The position numbers and the translations under genes are program-made. From NCBI GenBank assembly GCA_002309655.1, contig DBXM01000008.1, positions 1 to 24,831 of the forward strand: a DNA stretch of 24,831 nucleotides, written 5' to 3'. This stretch comes from Mageeibacillus sp. UBA1212 (GTDB lineage Bacteria; Bacillota; Clostridia; UBA1212). Positions 7,229-14,416 of the stretch are shown here, one piece after another; the stretch's first letter is position 1, and every line of letters begins with the position of its first letter. Below the pieces are notes generated by a model. That model was not told the DNA's origin. It saw nothing but the letters and a program-made list of their open reading frames with translations, and made no database searches.

Positions 7229-8476
7229 ATGTATGTTAAAAGAACAGCTGAAAAAATGATTGTCGAAGTCAGCAAATCATTCCCGTGTATAGTTATTTAC
7301 GGGCCGAGGCAGGTTGGAAAGTCGACCACCGTCGACATCCTGTTCGGCGAAAAAATCCGTAAGGTTACGCTTGACGACATGGATGACCGTGCGCTCGCCC
7401 TAAGCAACCCGAAACTTTTTCTCGAATCATATGGGTGGCCTTTGATCATTGATGAGATTCAGAAGGCGCCGAATCTGCTTGACGAAATTAAAGTAATCAT
7501 TGACAACCAGCGGCTTGTATGGATAAAAAACGGTCAGCCGCGTCAGCTTATGTATATTCTTACCGGTTCAAATCGGTTTGAACTTCAGCAGGGGATATCC
7601 GATTCTCTGGCAGGTCGGTGCGGCGTTATTGATATGGCTTCTTTCTCTCAAGCAGAAAAATACGGATATGACGCCCCTTTGTTTTCGCCGTCTCTTTCAG
7701 ATATCCGCGCCCGCGAATCCTCCGGCAGAAGTTACCGAACACGTAAACAGATTTTTGAAGATGTCTTCATGGGAGGAATGCCGGATATATGCACGGGAGA
7801 ATCCGAACGCGAGGCATACTTCAAATCGTACCTGAATACGTATATCGAGAAGGACGTTCTTAAACTCATTTCCGCCTCAAGCGAGATGCAGTTCAGAAAT
7901 TTCGTGACTATTGTTGCCCTGAGAACAGCGCAGGAACTGCACTACGACGAGATTGCCGCAAGCGTCGGTATAGACGTGCGGACGTGTAAAAGATGGATTT
8001 CGATTCTGAAAACTTCCGGCATCGTTTATCTTCTCGAACCGTACATGGCCAATATTTCAAAGAGGATAATCAAGGCACCGAAGCTGTATTTCATGGACAC
8101 GGGACTTTGCGCATATTTGTGCAAATGGCCCAATGCGGAAATGCTTGAAAACTGTGCGATGAGCGGAGCTTTCTTTGAGACTTTTGTTGTGAGCGAGGTA
8201 ATAAAGAACTTTTACGCTTACAATAAAGATCCGTCGGAAAAACTCTTTTATTACAGGGACGTAGACCGAAAGGAAATTGATCTCCTGTTTGTTGAAGGCG
8301 ATAACATTTACCCGATCGAAATCAAAAAGAATACTTCACCGAACAAGCCGACAAAGAACTTCGATGTTCTGGAGAAATACAAGCTCAATATTATGCCGGG
8401 TCTTGTCATCGACACCTGCGACAAGATCAGAGCAATCAATGAAAAGGCTTTTGCGTTTCCTGTATATCTGCTGTAG
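7229..8476 (+). CDS. AAA+ ATPase with C-terminal DUF4143 domain
   Basis: This 415-aa protein belongs to the common prokaryotic AAA/DUF4143 family, whose cellular role is not established. Residues 25-33 are a Walker A motif (GPRQVGKST), and PLIIDEIQKAP near 71-81 is the Walker B motif. LTGSNRF is the sensor-like segment, and SLAGRCGVIDMASFSQAE follows it as in relatives. The C-terminus has DRKEIDLLFVEGDNIYPIEIKK, which fits the D...ExK arrangement of a PD-(D/E)XK-like fold; nuclease activity is unproven. AGGAGGTG eight bases before the ATG gives a clear start. The gene is visibly richer in A and T than its neighbours and is bounded by two copies of one terminator, consistent with recent acquisition. 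It appears full length. Confidence 0.93.
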   Translation: MYVKRTAEKMIVEVSKSFPCIVIYGPRQVGKSTTVDILFGEKIRKVTLDDMDDRALALSNPKLFLESYGWPLIIDEIQKAPNLLDEIKVIIDNQRLVWIKNGQPRQLMYILTGSNRFELQQGISDSLAGRCGVIDMASFSQAEKYGYDAPLFSPSLSDIRARESSGRSYRTRKQIFEDVFMGGMPDICTGESEREAYFKSYLNTYIEKDVLKLISASSEMQFRNFVTIVALRTAQELHYDEIAASVGIDVRTCKRWISILKTSGIVYLLEPYMANISKRIIKAPKLYFMDTGLCAYLCKWPNAEMLENCAMSGAFFETFVVSEVIKNFYAYNKDPSEKLFYYRDVDRKEIDLLFVEGDNIYPIEIKKNTSPNKPTKNFDVLEKYKLNIMPGLVIDTCDKIRAINEKAFAFPVYLL

Positions 8477-8732
8477 CACGGCAAATATCGTACCGGCGCT
8501 ACTGTCGTCGTGCACCGCTATGGATTTCTTCGCCTGACGCGGATGATATTGCGTCTGACCCTCTTGGGCAATTCCGGACCGGCAAGGTTTACGGCATTTG
8601 AACAAGCCGGGTACTTGGTCGGCGGGGCCAAGCGCAATGCGAACAACTGCTAAATAAAAAATGCAAAAAAGGCTTGAACCGCGATTGATTCAAGCCTCTT
8701 TTGTAAGATTTAATTGTTACCTGCAGATGTCG
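8477..8732. other. Gene-poor spacer after the ATPase gene
   Basis: No gene with a start or ribosome-binding site is visible. One plus-strand frame stays open to a stop at 8601 and contains SPDADDIASDPLGQFRTGK. Another frame runs on to a stop at 8653. Both could be coding debris, but I recognise neither. The segment ends in the second copy of the bidirectional terminator. Confidence 0.4.
8670..8702 (-). terminator. Bidirectional terminator, copy 2
   Basis: AGGCTTGAA (8670-8678) pairs with TTCAAGCCT (8689-8697). On the minus strand it is followed by TTTTTTG, a strong terminator for the 195-aa ORF. On the plus strand it is followed by CTTTTG and would serve the ATPase gene. It is a near copy of 6998-7030. 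Confidence 0.8.
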
Positions 8733-9320
8733 TTATTCCGCTTTTTTGCCATACAGTACGCGTGCAAATTCCGCGAGGTCAGGCATCCCGGCTTCTGCCG
8801 CATAATGCGTTACGAGTTCGACAAACTCTCTGCGCTCTTCGGGATTAATGACGGGCGCAACTTCGTTTTGCTTCAGTTCGTTAATCATGCTCATGTAAAC
8901 GCCGACGAACTGCTGCAGGGTGGTCTGCGAAAGCGTTTTGATTTTCGTAATGCTGTCGTAGTAATTTTGGAATATGGACGGAAGCAGCTCCGGGTCCAGA
9001 CTGTCGGGATCCATCTCTTTAGGAGCGCAGATCAGCGATATCTGTTCCTCCTCCGACTCCAAAAAGGACTTGCGGACTTCGTCGAGCTTGTCCAGTACGT
9101 ACTTCAGTGTTACTTTTTCTTCTGCCTTCGCGTTTGTTGTTTCTATATTGTTATCCATTTTAATATCCTCCAAATTTTCATTCGGCGGACACGCAAGGCA
9201 AATGGTAGTATCATCCACTGAGCGTGCCCTGCCTTTTTTAATGAGACCTTTTGCTCTTTTAGCGTAGGTCGCGCCAATGATATTACCTTCCCCGTCAATT
9301 ACGGTCACGTTTTTTTCCAT
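8733..9320 (-). CDS. Unknown 195-aa protein with RRXRR/PLMP-like N-terminus
   Basis: I cannot assign a function. The first 45 residues read as a small domain: VTVIDGEGNIIGATYAKRAK, then GLIKKGRARSVDD, then TICLACPP. The spacing of V-x-D-x-x-G, R-A-K-x-L-x-K-x-G-R-A and T-I-x-L resembles the RRXRR domain, also called PLMP at the N-terminus of IscB proteins. The PLMP residues themselves are absent, and no RuvC or HNH motif follows. Residues 60-195 are predicted helical and acidic, with no metal-binding or membrane motif. The ATG at 9320 has GGGGGAGG five bases upstream. It converges on the ATPase gene and has moderate GC. It is probably real but uncharacterised. Confidence 0.82.
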   Translation of the reverse strand: MEKNVTVIDGEGNIIGATYAKRAKGLIKKGRARSVDDTTICLACPPNENLEDIKMDNNIETTNAKAEEKVTLKYVLDKLDEVRKSFLESEEEQISLICAPKEMDPDSLDPELLPSIFQNYYDSITKIKTLSQTTLQQFVGVYMSMINELKQNEVAPVINPEERREFVELVTHYAAEAGMPDLAEFARVLYGKKAE

Positions 9321-9474
9321 GGGTGCCTCCCCCTCGCATTGAACTGTGAAAAGTAAATATTTAGTTGCCGCCGTCCGTTTTTTGTTATGGGTGCCGTCCC
9401 CCGCAGCATTTTGATTTTACGAAAAGCGGGCAGATAAGTCAACTGTTTTTTATCCTTTGGCACTTTGGCGCAAA

Positions 9475-9507
9475 AAAGGGACTCCTCCGTATAAGGGCGA
9501 GTCCCGG
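9475..9507 (-). terminator. Intrinsic terminator of the glycosyltransferase/serine hydrolase operon
   Basis: On the minus strand, a 7-bp GGGACTC/GAGTCCC stem (9499-9505 with 9478-9484) is followed directly by TTTTTT. It lies about 40 nt after the serine hydrolase stop, so it ends that operon. A direct repeat TACAATATTCG (9511-9521 and 9523-9533) separates it from the gene. Confidence 0.8.
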
Positions 9508-9547
9508 CTTTACAATATTCGTTACAATATTCGCGGCTAAAAAAGAC

Positions 9548-10714
9548 TTATTTCGCCGCCGCTTTTATCGCGTCGAAAATGTCGCGCTCAAATTCGAACG
9601 CGGTCGCCGCTCCGGAGCCGCCTGCGTTCGTGAGGTTGGAGCAGTAGACCGCCGCCAGGTTCTCGAACGGGCAGACGATGAAGTGCGTTCCGTAGGCGCC
9701 GCTCCAGCCGAACGTTCCGAAGGGCGGCATTGCGTTGGGGTCGGGGGTGTTCACAACGCGCATCGAAATTCCCCACACCTGGCCGATGTTGTAGCCGGCG
9801 GTTTCCGGGCGGTTGAGAGGCGTACTCATAAACTCCACGGTGGCGCGTTTCAGAATGCGGACGCCGCGGTACTCGCCCTTTCCGAGCAGCATTTCCGCGA
9901 ATTTCATGTAGTCGCCGACGGTTCCGGCCAGGCCGCAGGAGCCGGCTTCAAGGGACTCGGGAACGCCGATCATGTTGTCCTCGCAGTCCGGGAACATCAG
10001 TTTGACGTTTTCGCCGTCCGCTTCGTAAATGCTCACGCGGCGGGAACGCTGCTCCGGCGTCAGGTGGAACGTGGTGTCGTTCATGCCGAGGGGGTCGAAA
10101 ATGTTCTTCCTGAGATACTCTTCGAAAGGCATGTCCGAAACTTTTTCGACGATTCCGCCCAGGGTGTCGAAGGGGGCTTCGGCGCCGTAGCCCATGGCCT
10201 CGCCCGGATGGCAGTCGAGAAGAAGCTTGCTGAAAAGGGGAATAATCTCGGAGAGGGTGATGCCGGGCCGCATGTAGGGCGCGAAGACTTTTTCGCCAAG
10301 CTGGATGAAGCCCAGATCGGCCTGCGCGAGACCGCTCGTGTGGGTGAGCATGTCGAAAACAGTCATCTCGCGGCGGGCGTCGGCAACCTTAATTATTTTA
10401 CCGTTTTCGTCGCGGCCGGCGACTCCGAACCCGGCGAGCTCGGGAAAATACTTCCTGACGTCGTCAAAAAGGCCGAGTTTGTTCTGCTCGACAAGCTGCA
10501 TTACCGCAACGCCGGTGACGGGCTTCGACATTGAAGCGAGTCTGTAGATCGAATCGGGGCGGATCGGCTCGTTCTTTTCGATCGAAGACCAGCCTGTGCA
10601 GTCCTCCCAGACCGTCTCGCCGCCGATTTTGATCATGCTTCCGCAGCCGGCGAGTTTCTTCTCCGCAATGCGTTCGAGGCTGTGATTTTTAATTGCTGAA
10701 AAATCGTATTTCAT
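9548..10714 (-). CDS. Class C beta-lactamase-fold serine hydrolase (family VIII esterase-like)
   Basis: This 388-aa protein has the serine beta-lactamase/DD-peptidase fold. The catalytic S-x-x-K is S61-MSK64 in YRLASMSKPVTG. A tyrosine motif is likely in GYGAEAPFDTLGGIVEKV, which departs from the usual YxN. The third motif is the W-S-G of GWSGAYGTHF, a pattern of family VIII carboxylesterases rather than KTG beta-lactamases. An esterase or amidase is therefore more likely than a beta-lactamase. No signal peptide is seen. The ATG at 10714 is preceded by AAGGAG at good spacing; an in-frame Lys/Arg-rich extension to 10876 is an artefact of overlap with the upstream gene. Only 4 nt separate it from the glycosyltransferase stop, so the two are translationally linked. 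Confidence 0.93.
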   Translation of the reverse strand: MKYDFSAIKNHSLERIAEKKLAGCGSMIKIGGETVWEDCTGWSSIEKNEPIRPDSIYRLASMSKPVTGVAVMQLVEQNKLGLFDDVRKYFPELAGFGVAGRDENGKIIKVADARREMTVFDMLTHTSGLAQADLGFIQLGEKVFAPYMRPGITLSEIIPLFSKLLLDCHPGEAMGYGAEAPFDTLGGIVEKVSDMPFEEYLRKNIFDPLGMNDTTFHLTPEQRSRRVSIYEADGENVKLMFPDCEDNMIGVPESLEAGSCGLAGTVGDYMKFAEMLLGKGEYRGVRILKRATVEFMSTPLNRPETAGYNIGQVWGISMRVVNTPDPNAMPPFGTFGWSGAYGTHFIVCPFENLAAVYCSNLTNAGGSGAATAFEFERDIFDAIKAAAK

Positions 10715-10718
10715 TGTT

Positions 10719-12236
10719 TTACTCCTTCGCTTCGACGTCTTGCGGCGTCTCGCTGTCTTTGCAGACTTCCGCGGCTTCATTATTTTCCGCGGCTTCAAGA
10801 TTCTCTGTAACTTCTGTAACTTCCGCGACTTCAGTCTCTTCTGTGTCTTCCGCCTCTTCCTGCCGGTGTTCCTCAATCACCTGTCTCGCGAACCACTCGT
10901 GTTCGGCCGGGTCCTCGTACGCGAAGTAAGCGGCTTCACGGTCGGCGGCAGCCTGCCTGAGCTTCCTCCCGGTGTCTTTGATTTTCGCGTAAGGCTTGAA
11001 GGAGGCTGCAATCAGGCGGATGGCCTGTTCGTCCGGGGCGGTCTTCGAGGCGGCCGGCGGAGGAAGTTCTCCAAGCTTTTTCGCTTCGATGATCTCACCG
11101 TAGCGGGCGACTGCGCGGGCGACCGAATCCTCCCAGGACATGTAGAGGGTCTCTTCCGCGTTTTTGCCTATTTTATGGGCAAATTCACGGTTGTCGCAGA
11201 CCGCGGCGAGAGCCTTCGCGAGGGACTCGGGGTTCTCTTCGGTGAGAATTCCGCACACGCCGTCCTCGACGCCCTCCGCCGCGCAGCTGTTCCTGATCAG
11301 AATGCTGCCCAGGCCGCACGCGGAAGCTTCCCGCACAACGATGCCGTTGGTGTCGTAGGTGGACGGGAACACGAAAATGTCGGCGCAGAAATAAATGTTG
11401 CGCAGGTACTCGCGGTCGTGAACGGCGCCGGTGAAAACACAGTTCTCGCGAACGCCCATCTCTTCGGTGTATTTAATAATGTCGTCGAGGTCCGAGCCCG
11501 CGCCCACGAAGATCATTTTGAACTTGAAGCCCGCGTCCTTGATTATGCGGAGCGCCTTGATCGTGATGCGGTGGTTTTTGATCCACTTCATGCGACCGAC
11601 GCTGAGGAAGATGGCCTCGTCGTCGGGCAGGTTGTACTTGGCGCGGATCGTGTTGTAGATCGTCTCGTCGCGGGGCAGCCTGGGAATGTCGACGCCGTTC
11701 GGCATAACGCGGTACGTGCCTTCGTAGCCGAGGTCGCGCAGATTTTCGCCGGCGCCGTTGCTTACTACCCAGACCTCGTCGCAGGCGGAGATGTTGGCGA
11801 CGACGGCTTTAATAATGGTCCGCTGGAGGGGGCGCAGCTTGAGCACGCGCTTGATATCCAGGTCGAACTTTGTGTGATACGTGAAAACGAGCGGAACGCC
11901 GGTTATGGTGCGGAGCTCGCGGCAGAGGTATGACGATACCATCGGGCAGTGGGAGTGAATTATGTCGGGGCCGAACGTTTTGAGCGCGTCGATGGCTTTC
12001 GGCCAAAAAGGATAGCCAGCCCTGTATTCAACCGCCTCCCACAGCGGCATACTGGGATAACGCACGATTGGGAACGGATACTTCTCGTCCTCGTTTTTCG
12101 GGAACGCCGGCGTGGCAACGACTGCCGAGCCGTGATGTTCCGTTATAATTTCCGCATAGTTTTTAATGGTGTTTGCCACTCCGTCGATCTGCGGCGGAAA
12201 AGAATCGTTGGCAAGACATACCCTGAGCTCACTCAA
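10719..12236 (-). CDS. Family 4 glycosyltransferase with acidic C-terminal tail
   Basis: This 505-aa GT-B enzyme matches GT4 glycosyltransferases of the diacylglycerol glucosyl/mannosyltransferase type. The N-terminal acceptor half has NDSFPPQIDGVANTIKNYAE and HSHCPMVSSY, then TYHTKFDLDIKR. The C-terminal donor half has FLSVGRMKWIKN, FVGAGSDLDD and FVFPSTYDTNGIVVREASAC, which contains the EX7E-like donor motif. A membrane glycolipid product is possible but unproven. The last 60 residues or so form a low-complexity Glu/Thr/Val tail, unusual for the family. The start is TTG at 12236, preceded by GGAGGTG; no ATG is better placed. It is the first gene of a two-gene operon and diverges from the glycan-hydrolase operon. 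Confidence 0.94.
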   Translation of the reverse strand: MSELRVCLANDSFPPQIDGVANTIKNYAEIITEHHGSAVVATPAFPKNEDEKYPFPIVRYPSMPLWEAVEYRAGYPFWPKAIDALKTFGPDIIHSHCPMVSSYLCRELRTITGVPLVFTYHTKFDLDIKRVLKLRPLQRTIIKAVVANISACDEVWVVSNGAGENLRDLGYEGTYRVMPNGVDIPRLPRDETIYNTIRAKYNLPDDEAIFLSVGRMKWIKNHRITIKALRIIKDAGFKFKMIFVGAGSDLDDIIKYTEEMGVRENCVFTGAVHDREYLRNIYFCADIFVFPSTYDTNGIVVREASACGLGSILIRNSCAAEGVEDGVCGILTEENPESLAKALAAVCDNREFAHKIGKNAEETLYMSWEDSVARAVARYGEIIEAKKLGELPPPAASKTAPDEQAIRLIAASFKPYAKIKDTGRKLRQAAADREAAYFAYEDPAEHEWFARQVIEEHRQEEAEDTEETEVAEVTEVTENLEAAENNEAAEVCKDSETPQDVEAKE

Positions 12237-12292
12237 ACCGGTGGCACCTCCAAAACAATGATGAAAAACCTTAAAGGCTTGTTCTCGGTTAC

Positions 12293-12321
12293 ATTAAAGC
12301 ACTTTGCGCGTCAAAAATCAA
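12293..12321 (-). promoter_or_regulatory. Predicted promoter of the glycosyltransferase operon
   Basis: On the minus strand TTGATT (12321-12316) and TTTAAT (12298-12293) are separated by 17 nt, giving a leader of about 50 nt. The whole 12237-12570 gap holds only this promoter, the divergent plus-strand promoter and leader motifs. Confidence 0.5.
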
Positions 12322-12420
12322 CCGGATTATATGCGCGGGCGGCGCGAAAAAGGACTGTTCCGGAAAGAGACACGGAAAGAAACCTGCCGCGTCGGAACGT
12401 ACCGCGGGAGCGGTTAATTG

Positions 12421-12449
12421 TTGCGCGAAAACGGTTTTCGTTTTATAAT
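12421..12449 (+). promoter_or_regulatory. Promoter of the glycan-hydrolase operon with embedded palindrome
   Basis: TATAAT (12444-12449) is a perfect -10 box, but the -35 at 17-nt spacing (TTGCGC) is poor. CGAAAAC-G-GTTTTCG (12426-12440) is a perfect 15-nt inverted repeat lying in the spacer. It resembles LacI/CcpA-family operators (TGAAAxCGxTTTCA-like). A weak -35 with an operator in the spacer is the layout of a repressed, inducible promoter. Confidence 0.6.
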
Positions 12450-12570
12450 ATAGGCACAAACGCGCTTTTTGCGTAAAACACGCCGGCTTTTAAAGGTCGC
12501 GCGTGCTGAAGAACGTTTCCGGGCACGGTTCCCCGGAAATAACTGCAAAAAAACGAACGGAGACATGGTT

Positions 12571-14391
12571 TTGAAAACACTTGACAGAAAAAGGATCGTT
12601 TTGGCGGTGATTGCCGCTCTTGCGGTGATTTTGTGCGCGGTTCCCGCGGGCTGCTCGGGCGATGGCAAAAGCGGCGAAAAGACGATGAAGTTCGGCGACG
12701 ACTACGTGAATACGGCGCCGGTGGTTAAGGCTCTCACGCAGGCCACCGACAACCTCGGCAGAAGGATACTGAACACCGCGAAGATGCCGGCGGAGCGCGA
12801 AAACAAGGCGGTGGGCATTTTCTACTTCCTCTGGCTAGGCGAGCACGGCAACAAAAAGCTCTACGACAACAGTATTATCGAGAAGGTGCCGGGCGCGACC
12901 GATTCGGTCTGGGACTGGATGAATTCGGGCGGCGGCGACGTTCACGAGTGGCACTTCTGGGGCAAGCCGATGTACGGGTATTACTTCTCATCCGACGAGT
13001 GGATCTTCCGCAAGCACGTGCAGCTGCTGACCGACGCGGGAATCGACTTCCTCGTTTTCGACACCACGAACGCGTCCATTTACGCGAACAACGCGCTGAA
13101 GCTGATGGCGATCCTTCACGAATACCGGCAGCAGGGCTACGACACGCCGCAGGTGGCGTTCTACACGAACTCCGACTCGGGAAGGACGATGGAGAAAATA
13201 TACCGCGAGGTCTACCTGGCCCACCCGGAGTACGAGGACACCTGGTTCTACCGCGACGGCAAGCCGCTGATCATCGGGTACCCCTACGACGCGGAGCTTT
13301 CCGACGAAGGGCGCGAGTTCTTCAGGATTAAGGAGTCGCAGTGGCCGACCGACGCGTTTAAAAAAGAGGACGGCTTCCCGTGGATGGAGTTCTCGAGGCT
13401 CTACACCGACCTGGCGGTTTACGGAACCAAGGGCCGCAAGGAGGTCGTGAACGTCTCGGTGGCGCAGCACTGCACGACGATAGCGTTCAGCAACACGGCC
13501 TGGTACGGCGGGAACGACCATTCCCGCAGCTGGCACAACGGCGCCAACGACCCGGATCCGGACGCGTACGTCTACGGCTACAACCTCGCCGAACAGTTCG
13601 AGTGGGCGCTCAAGGTGGACCCCGAGATGATATTCATCACCGGCTGGAACGAGTGGGTGGCGATGCGGCTCGAAGACAGTATCGTGCATTTCTGCGACAA
13701 CGCGAACGCGAACAACAGCCGCGACATCGAACCGATGGAGGGCGGCTACAGCGACAACTACTACATGCAGATGATCTCGTTCATCAGGCGCTACAAGGGA
13801 ATTCCGGAGGGCGTTCCCGCGACGGTGAAAACGATTGACATAGAGGACGGCTTCAGCCAGTGGAACGACGTTGAGAGCGTGTATCTCGACTACGAAGGCG
13901 ACACGCCCGACAGGGAATGGTACGGCTACGGCGGGAATTTCTACGAGGACCGCTCGGGGCGCAACGACATCGCGGAGATGAAGGTGTGCGAGGATGCCGG
14001 AAGCGTGTACTTCTTCGTGAAGACCGTCGACGACATCACGGAGCCGGAGGGCGGCAACTGGATGAACCTTTTTATAGGGACCTACGGGAAGGGCCCGAAC
14101 GGGTTCGACTACGTGCTGAACTACAAGGAACCGGAGGGCGGCGTCGCGTACGTGGCGAGAACGGGCCTCACGGAAGACGGTACTGTGACGATTCACGCGG
14201 GGAAGGCGGAGTTCAGGCGCTCCGGGAATATGATGCAGGTCAGAATCCCGAAGGCGGTTCTGGGCATTACCGGAAGCGCGAAGATTACTTTTAAATGGGC
14301 GGACAACTGCGACCTTGACGATCCGCAGGGGTTCTACAAAACGGGCGACCCGGCTCCGATAGGACGCGCTGGGTACTGCTACGGATATTGA
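12571..14391 (+). CDS. Secreted lipoprotein glycoside hydrolase-like protein (GH99/GH71-like barrel plus CBM9-like domain), paralogue A
   Basis: This 606-aa protein begins with a lipoprotein signal (RKRIVLAVIAALAVILC, then AVPAGC), so it is probably anchored outside the cell. The catalytic region (about 65-440) resembles GH99/GH71/WbsX-type barrels: VGIFYFLWLGEH, the segment LLTDAGIDFLVFDTTNA, DGKPLIIGY and FITGWNEWVAM. The glutamate of GWNEW is the best catalytic candidate. The C-terminal 150 residues (DGFSQWNDVES, then SVYFFVKTVDDI) resemble a family 9 carbohydrate-binding or DOMON-like domain. TTG at 12571 is preferred because GGAGA lies seven bases upstream; the ATG at 12565 would be almost touching it. 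It is closely similar to the next gene along its length. The exact GH family and substrate cannot be given by eye. Confidence 0.85.
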   Translation: MKTLDRKRIVLAVIAALAVILCAVPAGCSGDGKSGEKTMKFGDDYVNTAPVVKALTQATDNLGRRILNTAKMPAERENKAVGIFYFLWLGEHGNKKLYDNSIIEKVPGATDSVWDWMNSGGGDVHEWHFWGKPMYGYYFSSDEWIFRKHVQLLTDAGIDFLVFDTTNASIYANNALKLMAILHEYRQQGYDTPQVAFYTNSDSGRTMEKIYREVYLAHPEYEDTWFYRDGKPLIIGYPYDAELSDEGREFFRIKESQWPTDAFKKEDGFPWMEFSRLYTDLAVYGTKGRKEVVNVSVAQHCTTIAFSNTAWYGGNDHSRSWHNGANDPDPDAYVYGYNLAEQFEWALKVDPEMIFITGWNEWVAMRLEDSIVHFCDNANANNSRDIEPMEGGYSDNYYMQMISFIRRYKGIPEGVPATVKTIDIEDGFSQWNDVESVYLDYEGDTPDREWYGYGGNFYEDRSGRNDIAEMKVCEDAGSVYFFVKTVDDITEPEGGNWMNLFIGTYGKGPNGFDYVLNYKEPEGGVAYVARTGLTEDGTVTIHAGKAEFRRSGNMMQVRIPKAVLGITGSAKITFKWADNCDLDDPQGFYKTGDPAPIGRAGYCYGY

Positions 14392-14416
14392 AAATACGCC
14401 ACGGAGGCTTGCTGAA

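Noticed and set aside
8477..8653. Open plus-strand frames after the ATPase gene (SPDADDIASDPLGQFRTGK and a second ending at 8653)
   Set aside because: There is no start codon with an SD site, and I recognise no family. They are noted only as possible debris.
10715..10876. Lys/Arg-rich N-terminal extension of the serine hydrolase
   Set aside because: It overlaps the glycosyltransferase tail in another frame. The internal ATG at 10714 has its own SD site and gives the usual family start.
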